DNA from: Cyclobacteriaceae bacterium
GTDB lineage: Bacteria > Bacteroidota > Bacteroidia > Cytophagales > Cyclobacteriaceae
Assembly (NCBI GenBank): GCA_030584025.1
Contig: CP129487.1
Location: forward strand, 3,935,001 to 3,999,000
Reading direction: 5' to 3'
DNA length: 64,000 nt
Shown here: positions 43,915-52,783 of the stretch, in pieces
How the letters are laid out: each line of letters begins with the position of its first letter
Numbering within the stretch: position 1 is the stretch's first letter
Notes under the pieces: generated by a model
Seen by the model: only the letters and a program-made list of their open reading frames with translations
The model's database searches: none
What the model was told of the DNA's origin: nothing
Translations under genes and position numbers: made by a program

Positions 43915-46242
43915 TTAATTGAAATCATCCCATTGGCGGTCATCAACCACCTGGGTTGAATCGGCTCCGGGGTATTGGGCACAATCCAGGGTGATGTCAA
44001 GCCCGGTTCGGGGTCTTCGGAAAAATCCCTTTTTGTATTCAACGGTCTGGTCTGCGTACACCTTCAACATAAACTTTTCCCAAATCGGGCGGGCTGTGCG
44101 TGTGCCTTGCCCCATACTCCAGGTTCTGTAATGTATGCTGCGCTCATCGCCTCCAACCCAAACTCCGGCTACCAGGTTGGGTGTAACGCCCATATACCAT
44201 CCATCTGAGGCATTGTTGGTTGTTCCAGTTTTACCCCCAAGTTCATTATCGATTTTTAATTCTTTGTTCAGCCCGCGTGAAGTTCCGCCTTCTTCCTCTA
44301 CACCACCTTGTAACATGTAAATCATTTTGAAAGCCGTTTGTTCACTGATGGCTTCACGTGTTTTAGGCACAAAGTTTTCAATTACGTTACCATTTTTATC
44401 TTCAATGCGACTTATATAATACGGCTCTGTGTAAATACCACTATTCACAAATGTGGCATACGCACCGGCCATTTCATAGAGCGACACATCGCTTACACCA
44501 AGACAAAGAGAAGGCACAGCATCCAACTGACTTGAGACACCAACGCGGTGTGCAAAATTGACAACGGTTTGTTCTTTAATCTCTTTCATTACTTGTGCTG
44601 TAATGGAGTTGACGGATCTTGCCATTGCTTGACGAAGTGTCATTTTCTCTCCACTGCCTCGTGTGCCATCTGAATTGGGAGGATACCATGTTGTTCCTGG
44701 TACATTAAATACCGGTGAAATATCAAATTTCTCCAGGCAAGGATTGTAACCTAACTCCAATGCCGCACCATACACAAATGGTTTAAAGGTTGAACCGGGT
44801 TGTCGTTTGCCCTGACGTACGTGATCGAACTTAAAGTATTTGTGATCAATGCCACCCACCCATGCTTTAATTGCACCGGTATTGGCATCTATGGCAATTA
44901 AGCCGGTATGCAGGAATCGCTTATAATAGTTCAGTGAATCCATGGAACTGAATAAGGTATCCCGTTCACCATTCCAGGTAAAAATGCGCATGGGCTTTTT
45001 CAGGTTCAGCATGATTTTTACCGAATCGGATTTTTCACCGTAGCGTGCAACCAGATTTTTGTACGCATCGGTTTGTTTAATCCGCATCTGTAAAAAATTT
45101 CGGATCTCTTTTCCGTCTTCATCCAGCCATGGATTTTTTCCTTGCCAATGTACATCAAAATCCCCCTGAAGAAATTTCATGTGCTCTGCTACTGCTTCCT
45201 CGGCATACTGTTGTAAACGACTGTCAATGGTGGTATAAATTTTTAAACCAGACTCCCATAAGTCGATGTTCCGTTCTTTGCACCACGCCATCAAATCCTG
45301 TGAAATAACACTTCTGAAATAAGTGGCCAATCCTTCATTTTGATTTTGAACGCGGTACTGCAACACAATGGGAAGCGCTTTAATGGAATCGTACGCTTCG
45401 CGTGTTGGGATGTAGCCATGTTTATACAATTTGTACAACACTTCGTTTCGTTTCACCAGTGAATTTTCTGGATTGAGCACCGGATTAAAGCGTGTGATGG
45501 CTTGCAACATACCAACCAATACAGCCGACTCTTGCACGTTCAAACTATCAGGCGTTCTTCCAAAGTAAGTTTCAGCCGCTACCTGAATGCCATAAGCATT
45601 GCTACCAAACTCGGCTGTGTTCAGGTACATGGCAATGATTTCTTCTTTGGTGAAATTTTTTTCCAGGTGGAAAGCAATGATCCACTCTTTTGTTTTCTGT
45701 ACAATCCGCCTGGGGTAGCGACCCAGTTTTCCGATGGTACCATCAAGGCCCATATCCGGATTTTGGGTGTACAGGTTTTTAGCCAACTGTTGGGTGATGG
45801 TACTTCCGCCACCAGCCGGACTGAAGGTAAGCAGTCCTTTCAATACACGCAGGTAAGCAATGAAATCCATACCCGAGTGGTCATAAAATCGGTGATCTTC
45901 CGAAAGGAGTAACGTATTCACCAGGTCATCAGAAAGATCATCATACGAAACCTGTGCGCGGTTGTACCGAAAGTAGCGGCCTAGCGAAACACCATCGGCA
46001 GAGATGAGCTCGGATGACAAATCGTTCTCCGGATTTTCGATTGATTTTAAACTGGGCATTCCCCCGAAAAGGCCAAACAAATCGATGGACACGGAATAGA
46101 TGTAAATCGGGAAACCGATAATGAAGCAAAAGAAAAGTATCCAGATGGCGCGAACGATCCGCTTGAACCAGGGATGGTTCATGCCTAACAGGCTACGGAT
46201 TTTTTGGGATATAGTTTTTTTCAAAGAATTGGAGGTACTCAT
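43915..46242 (-). CDS. Class A penicillin-binding protein (PBP1A type)
   Basis: The 775-aa product has an N-terminal membrane helix (about 29-52), a glycosyltransferase GT51 domain (about 85-260: 'LLLSEDHRFYDHSGMD', 'GGSTITQQLAKN') and a transpeptidase domain (about 420-720) with the SxxK-type 'RQPGSTFKPFVYG', SxN in 'ARSVNSITAQ' and KTG in 'GGKTGTTNNASDGW'. It polymerises and cross-links peptidoglycan. The ATG at 46242 overlaps the end of sprE by 50 bases; an internal ATG at 46182 (before 'NHPWFKRIVRAIW') avoids the overlap and leaves the domains intact. Confidence 0.95.
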   Translation of the reverse strand: MSTSNSLKKTISQKIRSLLGMNHPWFKRIVRAIWILFFCFIIGFPIYIYSVSIDLFGLFGGMPSLKSIENPENDLSSELISADGVSLGRYFRYNRAQVSYDDLSDDLVNTLLLSEDHRFYDHSGMDFIAYLRVLKGLLTFSPAGGGSTITQQLAKNLYTQNPDMGLDGTIGKLGRYPRRIVQKTKEWIIAFHLEKNFTKEEIIAMYLNTAEFGSNAYGIQVAAETYFGRTPDSLNVQESAVLVGMLQAITRFNPVLNPENSLVKRNEVLYKLYKHGYIPTREAYDSIKALPIVLQYRVQNQNEGLATYFRSVISQDLMAWCKERNIDLWESGLKIYTTIDSRLQQYAEEAVAEHMKFLQGDFDVHWQGKNPWLDEDGKEIRNFLQMRIKQTDAYKNLVARYGEKSDSVKIMLNLKKPMRIFTWNGERDTLFSSMDSLNYYKRFLHTGLIAIDANTGAIKAWVGGIDHKYFKFDHVRQGKRQPGSTFKPFVYGAALELGYNPCLEKFDISPVFNVPGTTWYPPNSDGTRGSGEKMTLRQAMARSVNSITAQVMKEIKEQTVVNFAHRVGVSSQLDAVPSLCLGVSDVSLYEMAGAYATFVNSGIYTEPYYISRIEDKNGNVIENFVPKTREAISEQTAFKMIYMLQGGVEEEGGTSRGLNKELKIDNELGGKTGTTNNASDGWYMGVTPNLVAGVWVGGDERSIHYRTWSMGQGTRTARPIWEKFMLKVYADQTVEYKKGFFRRPRTGLDITLDCAQYPGADSTQVVDDRQWDDFN

Positions 46243-48790
46243 GCAAGCCTTTAGTCCTGTAAAAAATATCGAAGTTATTTTTCGTAATCACAAAAGTATC
46301 GAATTTATGCGGTTTTAAGGTGTTCAGGGTTGGTTGCTTTTCGATAAACGTACGGTAGTATTGCTGAGCGTCATTCATGGCGTTAAGCCCCGAAACGAAT
46401 GTAATGGAGTTGTTTTCATCGAAGATCAGGTTGCTTACCTTCAGTTTTGACGTGGAAAAGTTCGCCTGGTTAAATCCATCCAATGCCTTGGAGGCAACGT
46501 CTTCCAATTTACCTTTGGTTTGGTAGATGATAACAAAGTAATGGGGCTCATCGAAGGAGGGGATGTATTTGATTCCTTTTTCTTTTTCACGCTTCAACTC
46601 AAAGTCGCGTGAAGCTTTGAGCAGTTTTTGTGCATAGGCAGTTATTTCTGTTTCAGGATATTGTTTTATGAATTCCTCGAGTCGGTATTGGTACCGTGCA
46701 ATTTCTTCCGTTTTGCCCATGGCAAGAATTTTCAACAACTCCAGGTTGGGGGTGAAGGTCGTTTTCTCCAGGGCAAGGGCTTCATTCAGTATGGTAAGGG
46801 TTGAATCCAGTTGGTAAACTTCAAATTGTTCATAAGCAATTTTGTACAACGCCTTTTGTTTCTCCATTACCTGGCTGGATTCAAGCAGGTAGTCGGGGTT
46901 GATTAAAATCTTTGCGAATGTGCTTTCGGGAAAGTTCGCTTTTAACTCTTGAGCGTACCGATCTGCCCGACCCGGATCGGATTCTTTGTGCATGAGGTAA
47001 AGCTTGTAAAGTACCTCCGGGCGATAATCCGTTTCAGGAAAACGTGTGAGCAGTGTTTCATATGTACCAACCGCATTTTCTTTCTCCTGCAGTTTGAAAT
47101 AATAGATATCACCCAAGAGGAAATAGGCATCTTCAATTTTGGAGAGCGCTTCAGCAACTTGTTCCGGAGTTTTGGGCAATTCTTTGTTGATTCGTTGAAA
47201 CTCCTCAAGTACCGGATCGGTTTTGGTAGCTTCTTCACTTGGCGCTGCTTCATCTTTTGCCTTTCCATCTGTTGCAGCCACGGTATTGGTGCGCTGCGAT
47301 GCAGGCAAGGCACGCGATGATCTCCGCCAGTTATCTTCCAGTGGTATCGCTCCCCATATTCGTTTAAATTCCTGCTGACCTAAAGCAAGTGCCGAAGGAT
47401 TTCCGAAATACCAGTCTGTACCTTCCAAACCGGTTGCTGTGTTCAGGCTTGAATTTACCTGTGCGATATCAATGCGGTTACGTTTCTTTTTCTTGCGCGT
47501 TTTTTCTTCCGGCTTCTTTTTGCTTTCCAGTACAGCAGTAATGTGTTGCATTAATGAGGCCGAATCCATCTTAGCCATTACCATCAGGCTGTCTTGCCAG
47601 GTTATGGTATTCAAGTGTGTAACAAACTCGGCAAGAATTTCCTGACGGGTTTTTACGGCAGCAAAGTCTTCGTGGTCTTTGCTCAGGTTTGCAACCGCAC
47701 TATCGTAATAGAGTTTTGCGAATTCGTAATTTTTTAACGTGTCGTAATAGATTTCACCCATTTGTAAATACGCTTCACCATCAATCTGGGCGTTGTTTCC
47801 TTCACGTAGAGCCAGCTCAAATGTTTCCAGCGCTTCTTTAATGTTTTTTTGCTTGCGTTCAAACACACCCATTTCATAATAGATCTTGTCTCTGAACTCT
47901 TTGTTCTTACTATCCTTCAATAATTTTTTAAACGACTTGCGGGCATTGGCGATGCTACGGCTTTTGGATATCTCAGCTACCTGCGCCATGTACAAACGTG
48001 CGTAAAAATCAACCTCGTATTCCGGATGTGTGTCCAGGCATTTGCGGAAATAATTGTAGGCCTCTGCTTCAAATCCAAGTTGCTGATAAACCTGCCCGAG
48101 AATAAAGTAGATGCGTCCTGGCCTGTCTTTCTTTTTTAAAAGCGGCACGGCTTCTGTTAAGTTCTTAACAAAGTTGTCATCATCACCACGCACCTGGTAG
48201 TAATGTGCTTTTTCAAGATAGAGTTTTTTGAGATTGGTTTTGTTTAGTTTTTCTTTTTGCAGAAAATCAAAAGTGGCTTCTGCATTATTGAATTCACCGT
48301 GTTCGGTAAACGTTCTTGCCAACCAGATCAACGCTTCATGCCGGGTGTGCAGTTCTTTCCCTTTTGTGTTTACAAACTTGAATGTCTGGATGGCATTACC
48401 CCAATCAAAACTGTATAACCTTCCCTTGCCTACCAGCACATAACTGTCATCTACCCATTTGCTGTTGGGATGCCGTTGTATGGCGATGGAGGCCATCTTA
48501 ATGGCTTCCTGAATTTCTTTGTCGTAACTCTTGGCCAATACAGAATCAAGCGGAGGGAAAAGCTTCAAAACCCGGTTATAGTCGTCTTTATGATTTTTAC
48601 GGATGGTGCCCTCAATTTTTGTGATTTCTTCCAGCGCATAATAATACCCGTTGTAATGTGCCGTTGTGTTATGGAATGCCTTACTCGTGATGGTATTCGA
48701 TTGTGGTGAGCAGGCTACCACGAGGGCACCAAAAAGGATATAGACGTACCGGATTTTCAAGGCAGACACTTCAACGGTTAAGAAACGCAA
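46193..48790 (-). CDS. sprE: SprE/PorW family T9SS TPR lipoprotein
   Basis: The 865-aa product is a lipoprotein (signal 'YVYILFGALVVAC') with many tetratricopeptide-like repeats over residues ~60-700, low-complexity charged linkers and a C-terminal domain with 'FVIIYQTKGKLEDVASKALDGFNQ' (split here). Its length, lipobox and TPR content match SprE/PorW, which connects the periplasmic ring to the outer-membrane translocon. The ATG at 48790 puts nine residues before the signal; a TTG at 48760 would begin directly with 'KIRYVYILFG' and may be the true start. Confidence 0.88.
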   Translation of the reverse strand: MRFLTVEVSALKIRYVYILFGALVVACSPQSNTITSKAFHNTTAHYNGYYYALEEITKIEGTIRKNHKDDYNRVLKLFPPLDSVLAKSYDKEIQEAIKMASIAIQRHPNSKWVDDSYVLVGKGRLYSFDWGNAIQTFKFVNTKGKELHTRHEALIWLARTFTEHGEFNNAEATFDFLQKEKLNKTNLKKLYLEKAHYYQVRGDDDNFVKNLTEAVPLLKKKDRPGRIYFILGQVYQQLGFEAEAYNYFRKCLDTHPEYEVDFYARLYMAQVAEISKSRSIANARKSFKKLLKDSKNKEFRDKIYYEMGVFERKQKNIKEALETFELALREGNNAQIDGEAYLQMGEIYYDTLKNYEFAKLYYDSAVANLSKDHEDFAAVKTRQEILAEFVTHLNTITWQDSLMVMAKMDSASLMQHITAVLESKKKPEEKTRKKKKRNRIDIAQVNSSLNTATGLEGTDWYFGNPSALALGQQEFKRIWGAIPLEDNWRRSSRALPASQRTNTVAATDGKAKDEAAPSEEATKTDPVLEEFQRINKELPKTPEQVAEALSKIEDAYFLLGDIYYFKLQEKENAVGTYETLLTRFPETDYRPEVLYKLYLMHKESDPGRADRYAQELKANFPESTFAKILINPDYLLESSQVMEKQKALYKIAYEQFEVYQLDSTLTILNEALALEKTTFTPNLELLKILAMGKTEEIARYQYRLEEFIKQYPETEITAYAQKLLKASRDFELKREKEKGIKYIPSFDEPHYFVIIYQTKGKLEDVASKALDGFNQANFSTSKLKVSNLIFDENNSITFVSGLNAMNDAQQYYRTFIEKQPTLNTLKPHKFDTFVITKNNFDIFYRTKGLHEYLQFFEKNYIPKNP

Positions 48791-48828
48791 AAAACGAATA
48801 TTCCATATTAATTACGCCCAGATTATCT

Positions 48829-48836
48829 ACTTTTGT
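48829..48836 (+). promoter_or_regulatory. Candidate -7 element of the M23 peptidase gene
   Basis: TACTTTTG matches TAnnTTTG exactly, 16 bases before the TTG start at 48853. It supports that start and a transcript covering the peptidase, bactofilin and atpZ genes. Confidence 0.5.
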
Positions 48837-48852
48837 GGGTTAAAATCGCGAT

Positions 48853-49716
48853 TTGAAGCCAAAAAAGACCATTTCTAACTGGTTAACCAACCGATACCAG
48901 CTGGTAATCCGGAATGAGGAGAACTTTGCCGAGAAAACCAGCATGGGTTTTACCTATTCGAAGGTAATCCTTTTTTCAGTGATCATCTTCGCGGTCATCT
49001 TCGCGATCAGCCTCTTTCTGGCACAAACCATATTGGCGAAGTGGTTCGATCCGCGCTTTGCACAGATGCAGATGAACAAGCAGTTGATTGAACTGGATCA
49101 AAAAGTAGACTCCCTTTACCTGGAGGTTGACCGCAAGGATCAGTTCATCTTAGGTATTCAAAGGGTGCTGAGTGGTGATACCAGTGATTTCAATGACCCT
49201 GCTAAAATTTTAAGCAGTGAAGGGCAACCGCTTGTGAAACCAGATGAACTTAAGCTTGCGCCCTCGGATTCATCATTCCGCAAAGAGTTTGAAAAATCAG
49301 ACTTGGCCTTGATCACCCTGGCCAGTGTGAAGTACCGTGAACTGCAGGAAACGTTCTTCTTTTCGCCCCTTACGGGATTTATTTCCGGTCACTATGACGC
49401 ACAGCAGGGTCATTATGGGGTGGATATTGTGGCCAAAACCAATGAACCAGTAAAGAACATCGCAGATGGAACAGTAATTTTTGCTTCCTGGACACAGGAC
49501 TCCGGGTATGTGATGATGATTCAGCATAAAGGCAACCTGATCTCGGTCTATAAGCACAATGCCCAACTCTATAAAAAAGTTGGTACTTTTGTCAATGGCG
49601 GAGAAATCGTTTCTATAGTTGGCAATAGCGGAGAAATGACGGATGGCCCACACCTGCACTTTGAGTTGTGGTACAGCGGCAACCCGCTTAATCCGGAAGA
49701 GTTTGTAACATTTTAA
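48853..49716 (+). CDS. Membrane-anchored M23 family metallopeptidase
   Basis: The 287-aa product has an N-terminal membrane helix (about 38-60), a coiled-coil (about 70-100) and a C-terminal M23/LytM domain (about 170-285) with zinc ligands in 'GHYGVDIV' and 'HLHFELW' and the 'GDGTVxFA'-like 'IADGTVIFAS'. It probably cuts peptidoglycan cross-links. It starts with TTG at 48853, supported by a -7 element 16 bases upstream. It is followed directly by a bactofilin gene, a pairing known in cell-shape control. Confidence 0.92.
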   Translation: MKPKKTISNWLTNRYQLVIRNEENFAEKTSMGFTYSKVILFSVIIFAVIFAISLFLAQTILAKWFDPRFAQMQMNKQLIELDQKVDSLYLEVDRKDQFILGIQRVLSGDTSDFNDPAKILSSEGQPLVKPDELKLAPSDSSFRKEFEKSDLALITLASVKYRELQETFFFSPLTGFISGHYDAQQGHYGVDIVAKTNEPVKNIADGTVIFASWTQDSGYVMMIQHKGNLISVYKHNAQLYKKVGTFVNGGEIVSIVGNSGEMTDGPHLHFELWYSGNPLNPEEFVTF

Positions 49717-49728
49717 CCAGACAAAAAC

Positions 49729-50169
49729 ATGTTTACTTCAAAAGAAGAAAAACGAGTGGCCGAAGAAATCAGCAATTCCAGCAACAACATTGGAAAGGGA
49801 ACCTTTCTGGAAGGTAATATTGAAACGTATGGCAACATACGCATTGAAGGAAAAGTAACAGGTCATGTAAAATCAAAATCAAAAGTGGCCCTGGGCTCTT
49901 CTTCACAAGTACAAGGCAACATCACCGCACAAAATGCCGACATTGAAGGTGAAGTGAAGGGTAAAATTGAAATTGCAGAGTTGTTAGTATTGAAAGCAAC
50001 AGCCGTGATTCACGGTGATATCGTTACCGGTAAGTTGGTGGTTGAGCCGGGTGCGTCCTTTAATGGAAGCTGTAAAATGGGCGCCACCATTAAGGAAATC
50101 AAGATAGGTGAAAACAATGGCTTCGGAGCATCGCGATCCCTCACCGGAACAGAAGCCAAAACCATCTAA
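49729..50169 (+). CDS. Bactofilin (polymer-forming cytoskeletal protein)
   Basis: The 146-aa product has the central bactofilin beta-helix (about residues 20-130) with repeated 'G.I...G.V.G.V' steps: 'NIGKGTFLEGNIETYGNIRIEGKV', 'GSSSQVQGNITAQNADIEGEVKGKI' and 'AVIHGDIVTGKLVVEPGASFNG' (split here). Bactofilins self-assemble at membranes and recruit cell-wall enzymes, so the upstream M23 peptidase is a likely partner. Its 3' end overlaps the start of atpZ by 53 bases in another frame. Confidence 0.95.
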   Translation: MFTSKEEKRVAEEISNSSNNIGKGTFLEGNIETYGNIRIEGKVTGHVKSKSKVALGSSSQVQGNITAQNADIEGEVKGKIEIAELLVLKATAVIHGDIVTGKLVVEPGASFNGSCKMGATIKEIKIGENNGFGASRSLTGTEAKTI

Positions 50170-50353
50170 CAGCTACCTGAAGTATAGTAGCCTTGCCCTG
50201 CAGCTTTTGGTTACCATTGGGTTGTTTGCGTGGTTTGGCTATTTGCTTGATGGCTGGTTGAAATTAAAGTACCCCATATTTTTGATTGTGTTTGTGTTCG
50301 TTGCCTTTGCAGGGATGATGTACCAGTTGTATAAGTCTATTGATAAGTCGTGA
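50117..50353 (+). CDS. atpZ: AtpZ/AtpI family protein
   Basis: From the ATG at 50117 the product is 78 aa, with a short hydrophilic N terminus and two membrane helices (about residues 25-47 and 52-72); 'WFGYLLDGWLKLKYPIFLIVFVF' is the typical AtpZ-like pairing with its G-x-x-x-D-x-W motif. These small proteins accompany F1Fo ATP synthase operons and assist c-ring or Mg/Ca handling. The gene overlaps bactofilin by 53 bases, and its stop overlaps the next GTG start (GTGA). Confidence 0.85.
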   Translation: MASEHRDPSPEQKPKPSNSYLKYSSLALQLLVTIGLFAWFGYLLDGWLKLKYPIFLIVFVFVAFAGMMYQLYKSIDKS

Positions 50354-50709
50354 GCAACCTGACAGGTTTTTTGGTTACGATGGGGTTGGTGGTTGTGATC
50401 ATCGTGGGCGTGAGCCAATCGTTTTCTGCACTTCCTTCATTTTTTTTTCAGAGTCTGGTACTGCTTACAGCCAGTACCATCGGACTGTATTTTTACCTGC
50501 TGCGCATTCACAAAGACAGGCCCGATTTTTTCGTTCATTTTTACCTGGCCAGCATCGCCATAAAACTTTTGGCATACGGTGCATACCTGGCCTTAATCAT
50601 TTGGGAAGACCGCCCCGGAGCTTTGGAGAACGTTGTGTTTTTCATTGCGGTCTATGCCGTGTTTACGGCACTCGAAGTGGGCTTTTTGTGGCGGCAGATC
50701 AGCAGATGA
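50350..50709 (+). CDS. AtpI-like membrane protein
   Basis: The 119-aa product has four membrane helices (about residues 4-24, 29-48, 63-83 and 90-110) and occupies the usual place of an AtpI-like subunit before atpB. It starts with GTG at 50350, overlapping the AtpZ stop by four bases. Its last ~50 codons (from 50553) are duplicated at 52538-52693, on the other side of the reverse-oriented D-aminoacylase-like gene, so it marks the point where the ATP synthase locus was split. Confidence 0.75.
   Translation: MSNLTGFLVTMGLVVVIIVGVSQSFSALPSFFFQSLVLLTASTIGLYFYLLRIHKDRPDFFVHFYLASIAIKLLAYGAYLALIIWEDRPGALENVVFFIAVYAVFTALEVGFLWRQISR
50553..50709 (+). repeat. Direct repeat, left copy (3' end of AtpI-like gene)
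   Basis: These 157 bases match 52538-52693 with about 15 substitutions and one 1-base gap. The right copy is the sequence from 52538 to the TGA at 52691. The repeat brackets the D-aminoacylase-like gene. Confidence 0.9.
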
Positions 50710-50734
50710 GGTTTCGGATTTTATTCTGAATGTA

Positions 50735-52417
50735 TTACTGTTCTTTCCATCCGGGTCCGCGTACAACACGCCCAGGTTTTGCGCCTGTGTGCGCTCCGTC
50801 TTTTAATACCTGTATGCCGTTTACGAACACATGCATCACGCCTGTGCTGTATTGATGTGGTTGCTCAAATGTGGCATGATCCTGAATGGTTTGCGGATCG
50901 AACACGACTACATCGGCATAATAACCGGGAGTTAATGAGCCACGCTTTTTTATTTTAAGGTTAGAGGCCGGCAACGAAGTGAGTTTACGAATGGCTTCTT
51001 CCATCGGAATTACTTTTTCATCGCGCACGTATTTGCCCAACAAGCGCGCAAAGTTTCCATACGCACGCGGATGGGTGCTTGATTTAATAAACACCCCTTC
51101 AGTCGCTAATGAGCCCGCATCAGAACCAAAGCTGAGGTATGGTAAAGCAATTTGCCGTTTAACATTTTCCTCACTCATCATAAAATAAGCTGTACTAACA
51201 CGTGTGCTATCGGCAATCACCAGGTCCATGGCAGTTTCTTCCGGGCTCTTCCCGTAAAGAGCTGACACCTCGGCCAGTGTTTTGCCGATGAACTGCTTGA
51301 GTGAATCGTTGGCAAAGCCCAACAGCAGAACACGTTCTGCTCCACCGGCCATCAACAACAGATTTTCCCACGCATCGGAAGGTTTGCGCATTTCATCTAA
51401 TACACGCTTGCGTATTTTCGGATCTTGCAGCCGTTTAACCCATTCCTTTATTCCGCCTTCCTGCACCCAGGGAGGCATTGAGGCATCAAGCCCGGTTGCT
51501 CCAGCGGTATAGGTATACATGTCGGCTGTTATTTTTAAACCTTCTTTATTGGCGTTATTTATCATAGTGAGTACAGAATCCAGCTTCCACCAGTTTTCCT
51601 GTCCGGCCATTTTCAAGTGGTAGATTTCTGCGGGTAGTTTACCTTCACGGGCAATTTGTATGGTTTCATCTACAGCGTTGAAAATGTTGTTACCCTCACT
51701 GCGCATGTGGGTAATGTACATGCCCCCGTACGCTCCGGCTACTTTGCATAATTCAACTAACTCCTTGGTTGATGAATAATTTGCGGGTGCATAAATGAGT
51801 GATGACCCCACACCTAACGCACCTTCCTCCATGGCTTGTTTTACCAATGCTTTCATGCGTTCCATTTCTTCTGTATTGGGCAACCGGTTGGCATAACCCA
51901 ACTCATGTATGCGAATGGTGGTAGCCCCTACAAATGATGCAACGTTGGGAGTTACACCCCTTCGCTCAAGCGATTCAAGATATTCGCCTAATGTGGTCCA
52001 GTCCAGATTAAACTTCCAGTCCGGATCATGTTCCATATCGGTAAGCATATTGGCTTTCATCTGGTCATTCAGCGGCCCCATGCTCCAACCTTCCCCGAAC
52101 ACTTCCAGCGTAACGCCCTGGCGAATATCCGACTGAGATTTTCCATCAATAATCAATGATTTCGTAGCCCAGCTTAACACATTGATGAAGCCAGGGGAAA
52201 CCGCCAGCCCTTCAGCGTTGATCTCAATTTTGCCTGTGGCTTTTGCCAGGTCGCCAATAGCAGCGATGGTATCAGCATTAATGCCTACATCTGTTACCAT
52301 ACCGGGTTTTCCCGATCCATCAAACACGGTACCCCCACGGATAACAACATCAAATTTTTGCTGTTGACAGGCATTGAGGAGTAATAAAGCGGCAACTAAG
52401 ATGGAGAGTTTTTTCAT
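50735..52417 (-). CDS. D-aminoacylase-like amidohydrolase lipoprotein
   Basis: The 560-aa product is a lipoprotein (signal 'LSILVAALLLLNAC', Cys near residue 16) of the N-acyl-D-amino-acid deacylase/amidohydrolase family. Retained features are 'YITHMRSEGNN' and 'EIYHLKMAGQENW' (His ligands), and 'LSFGSDAGSLATEG' (Asp). The usual N-terminal 'PGFIDxHxH' is 'PGFINVLSWATKS', so the HxH pair is absent, and the 'NCG' region is 'GEGWS'. It therefore belongs to a divergent group whose activity may differ. It lies antiparallel inside the ATP synthase locus, flanked by 156-157-bp direct repeats. Confidence 0.85.
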   Translation of the reverse strand: MKKLSILVAALLLLNACQQQKFDVVIRGGTVFDGSGKPGMVTDVGINADTIAAIGDLAKATGKIEINAEGLAVSPGFINVLSWATKSLIIDGKSQSDIRQGVTLEVFGEGWSMGPLNDQMKANMLTDMEHDPDWKFNLDWTTLGEYLESLERRGVTPNVASFVGATTIRIHELGYANRLPNTEEMERMKALVKQAMEEGALGVGSSLIYAPANYSSTKELVELCKVAGAYGGMYITHMRSEGNNIFNAVDETIQIAREGKLPAEIYHLKMAGQENWWKLDSVLTMINNANKEGLKITADMYTYTAGATGLDASMPPWVQEGGIKEWVKRLQDPKIRKRVLDEMRKPSDAWENLLLMAGGAERVLLLGFANDSLKQFIGKTLAEVSALYGKSPEETAMDLVIADSTRVSTAYFMMSEENVKRQIALPYLSFGSDAGSLATEGVFIKSSTHPRAYGNFARLLGKYVRDEKVIPMEEAIRKLTSLPASNLKIKKRGSLTPGYYADVVVFDPQTIQDHATFEQPHQYSTGVMHVFVNGIQVLKDGAHTGAKPGRVVRGPGWKEQ

Positions 52418-52537
52418 AGGTTGAGGGTTAGGCTCGCTCAGTATAGTTAGTAATCAGCAGGCAAAAGCACAATGTTAATTATTGTTTTCGGTCGTACTTT
52501 AACTCAAAGCGGCTTCAAGTTTAACATAGTCAATACC

Positions 52538-52693
52538 CATCGCCATAAAACTTTTGGCATTCGGTCATACCTGGCTGTAATCATTTGGGAAGACCGCCCC
52601 GGAGCCTTAGAAAATGTGGTGTTTTTCATAGCGGTTTATGCCGTGTTTACGGCACTGGAAGTAGGCTTTTTGTGGCGGCAGATCAGCCGGTGA
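52538..52693 (+). pseudogene. Remnant of the AtpI-like gene (right copy of direct repeat)
   Basis: This stretch encodes 'LAVIIWEDRPGALENVVF' through 'ALEVGFLWRQISR', nearly identical to the C-terminal ~42 residues of the AtpI-like protein. A 1-base deletion near 52570 shifts the frame relative to the left copy, and no start of the family precedes it. It is a gene fragment, not a functional copy. It lies about 50 bases before the -7 element of atpB. Confidence 0.85.
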
Positions 52694-52742
52694 AAACGGC
52701 CAAGAAAAAATTCAAAAGATTTCTTTCTCATAGTTTAATTAA

Positions 52743-52750
52743 TACCTTTG
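52743..52750 (+). promoter_or_regulatory. Candidate -7 element of the atpBEFHAG operon
   Basis: TACCTTTG matches TAnnTTTG exactly, 33 bases before the atpB ATG at 52784. It lets atpB be expressed independently of atpZ and the AtpI-like gene. Confidence 0.55.
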
Positions 52751-52783
52751 CGGTCGGATTTTAAAACCCCTAATCTGGCCCAA

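Noticed and set aside
52418..52783. Transposon ends around the D-aminoacylase-like gene
   Set aside because: The flanking repeats are direct copies of the AtpI-like gene end, not terminal inverted repeats, and no transposase is present.
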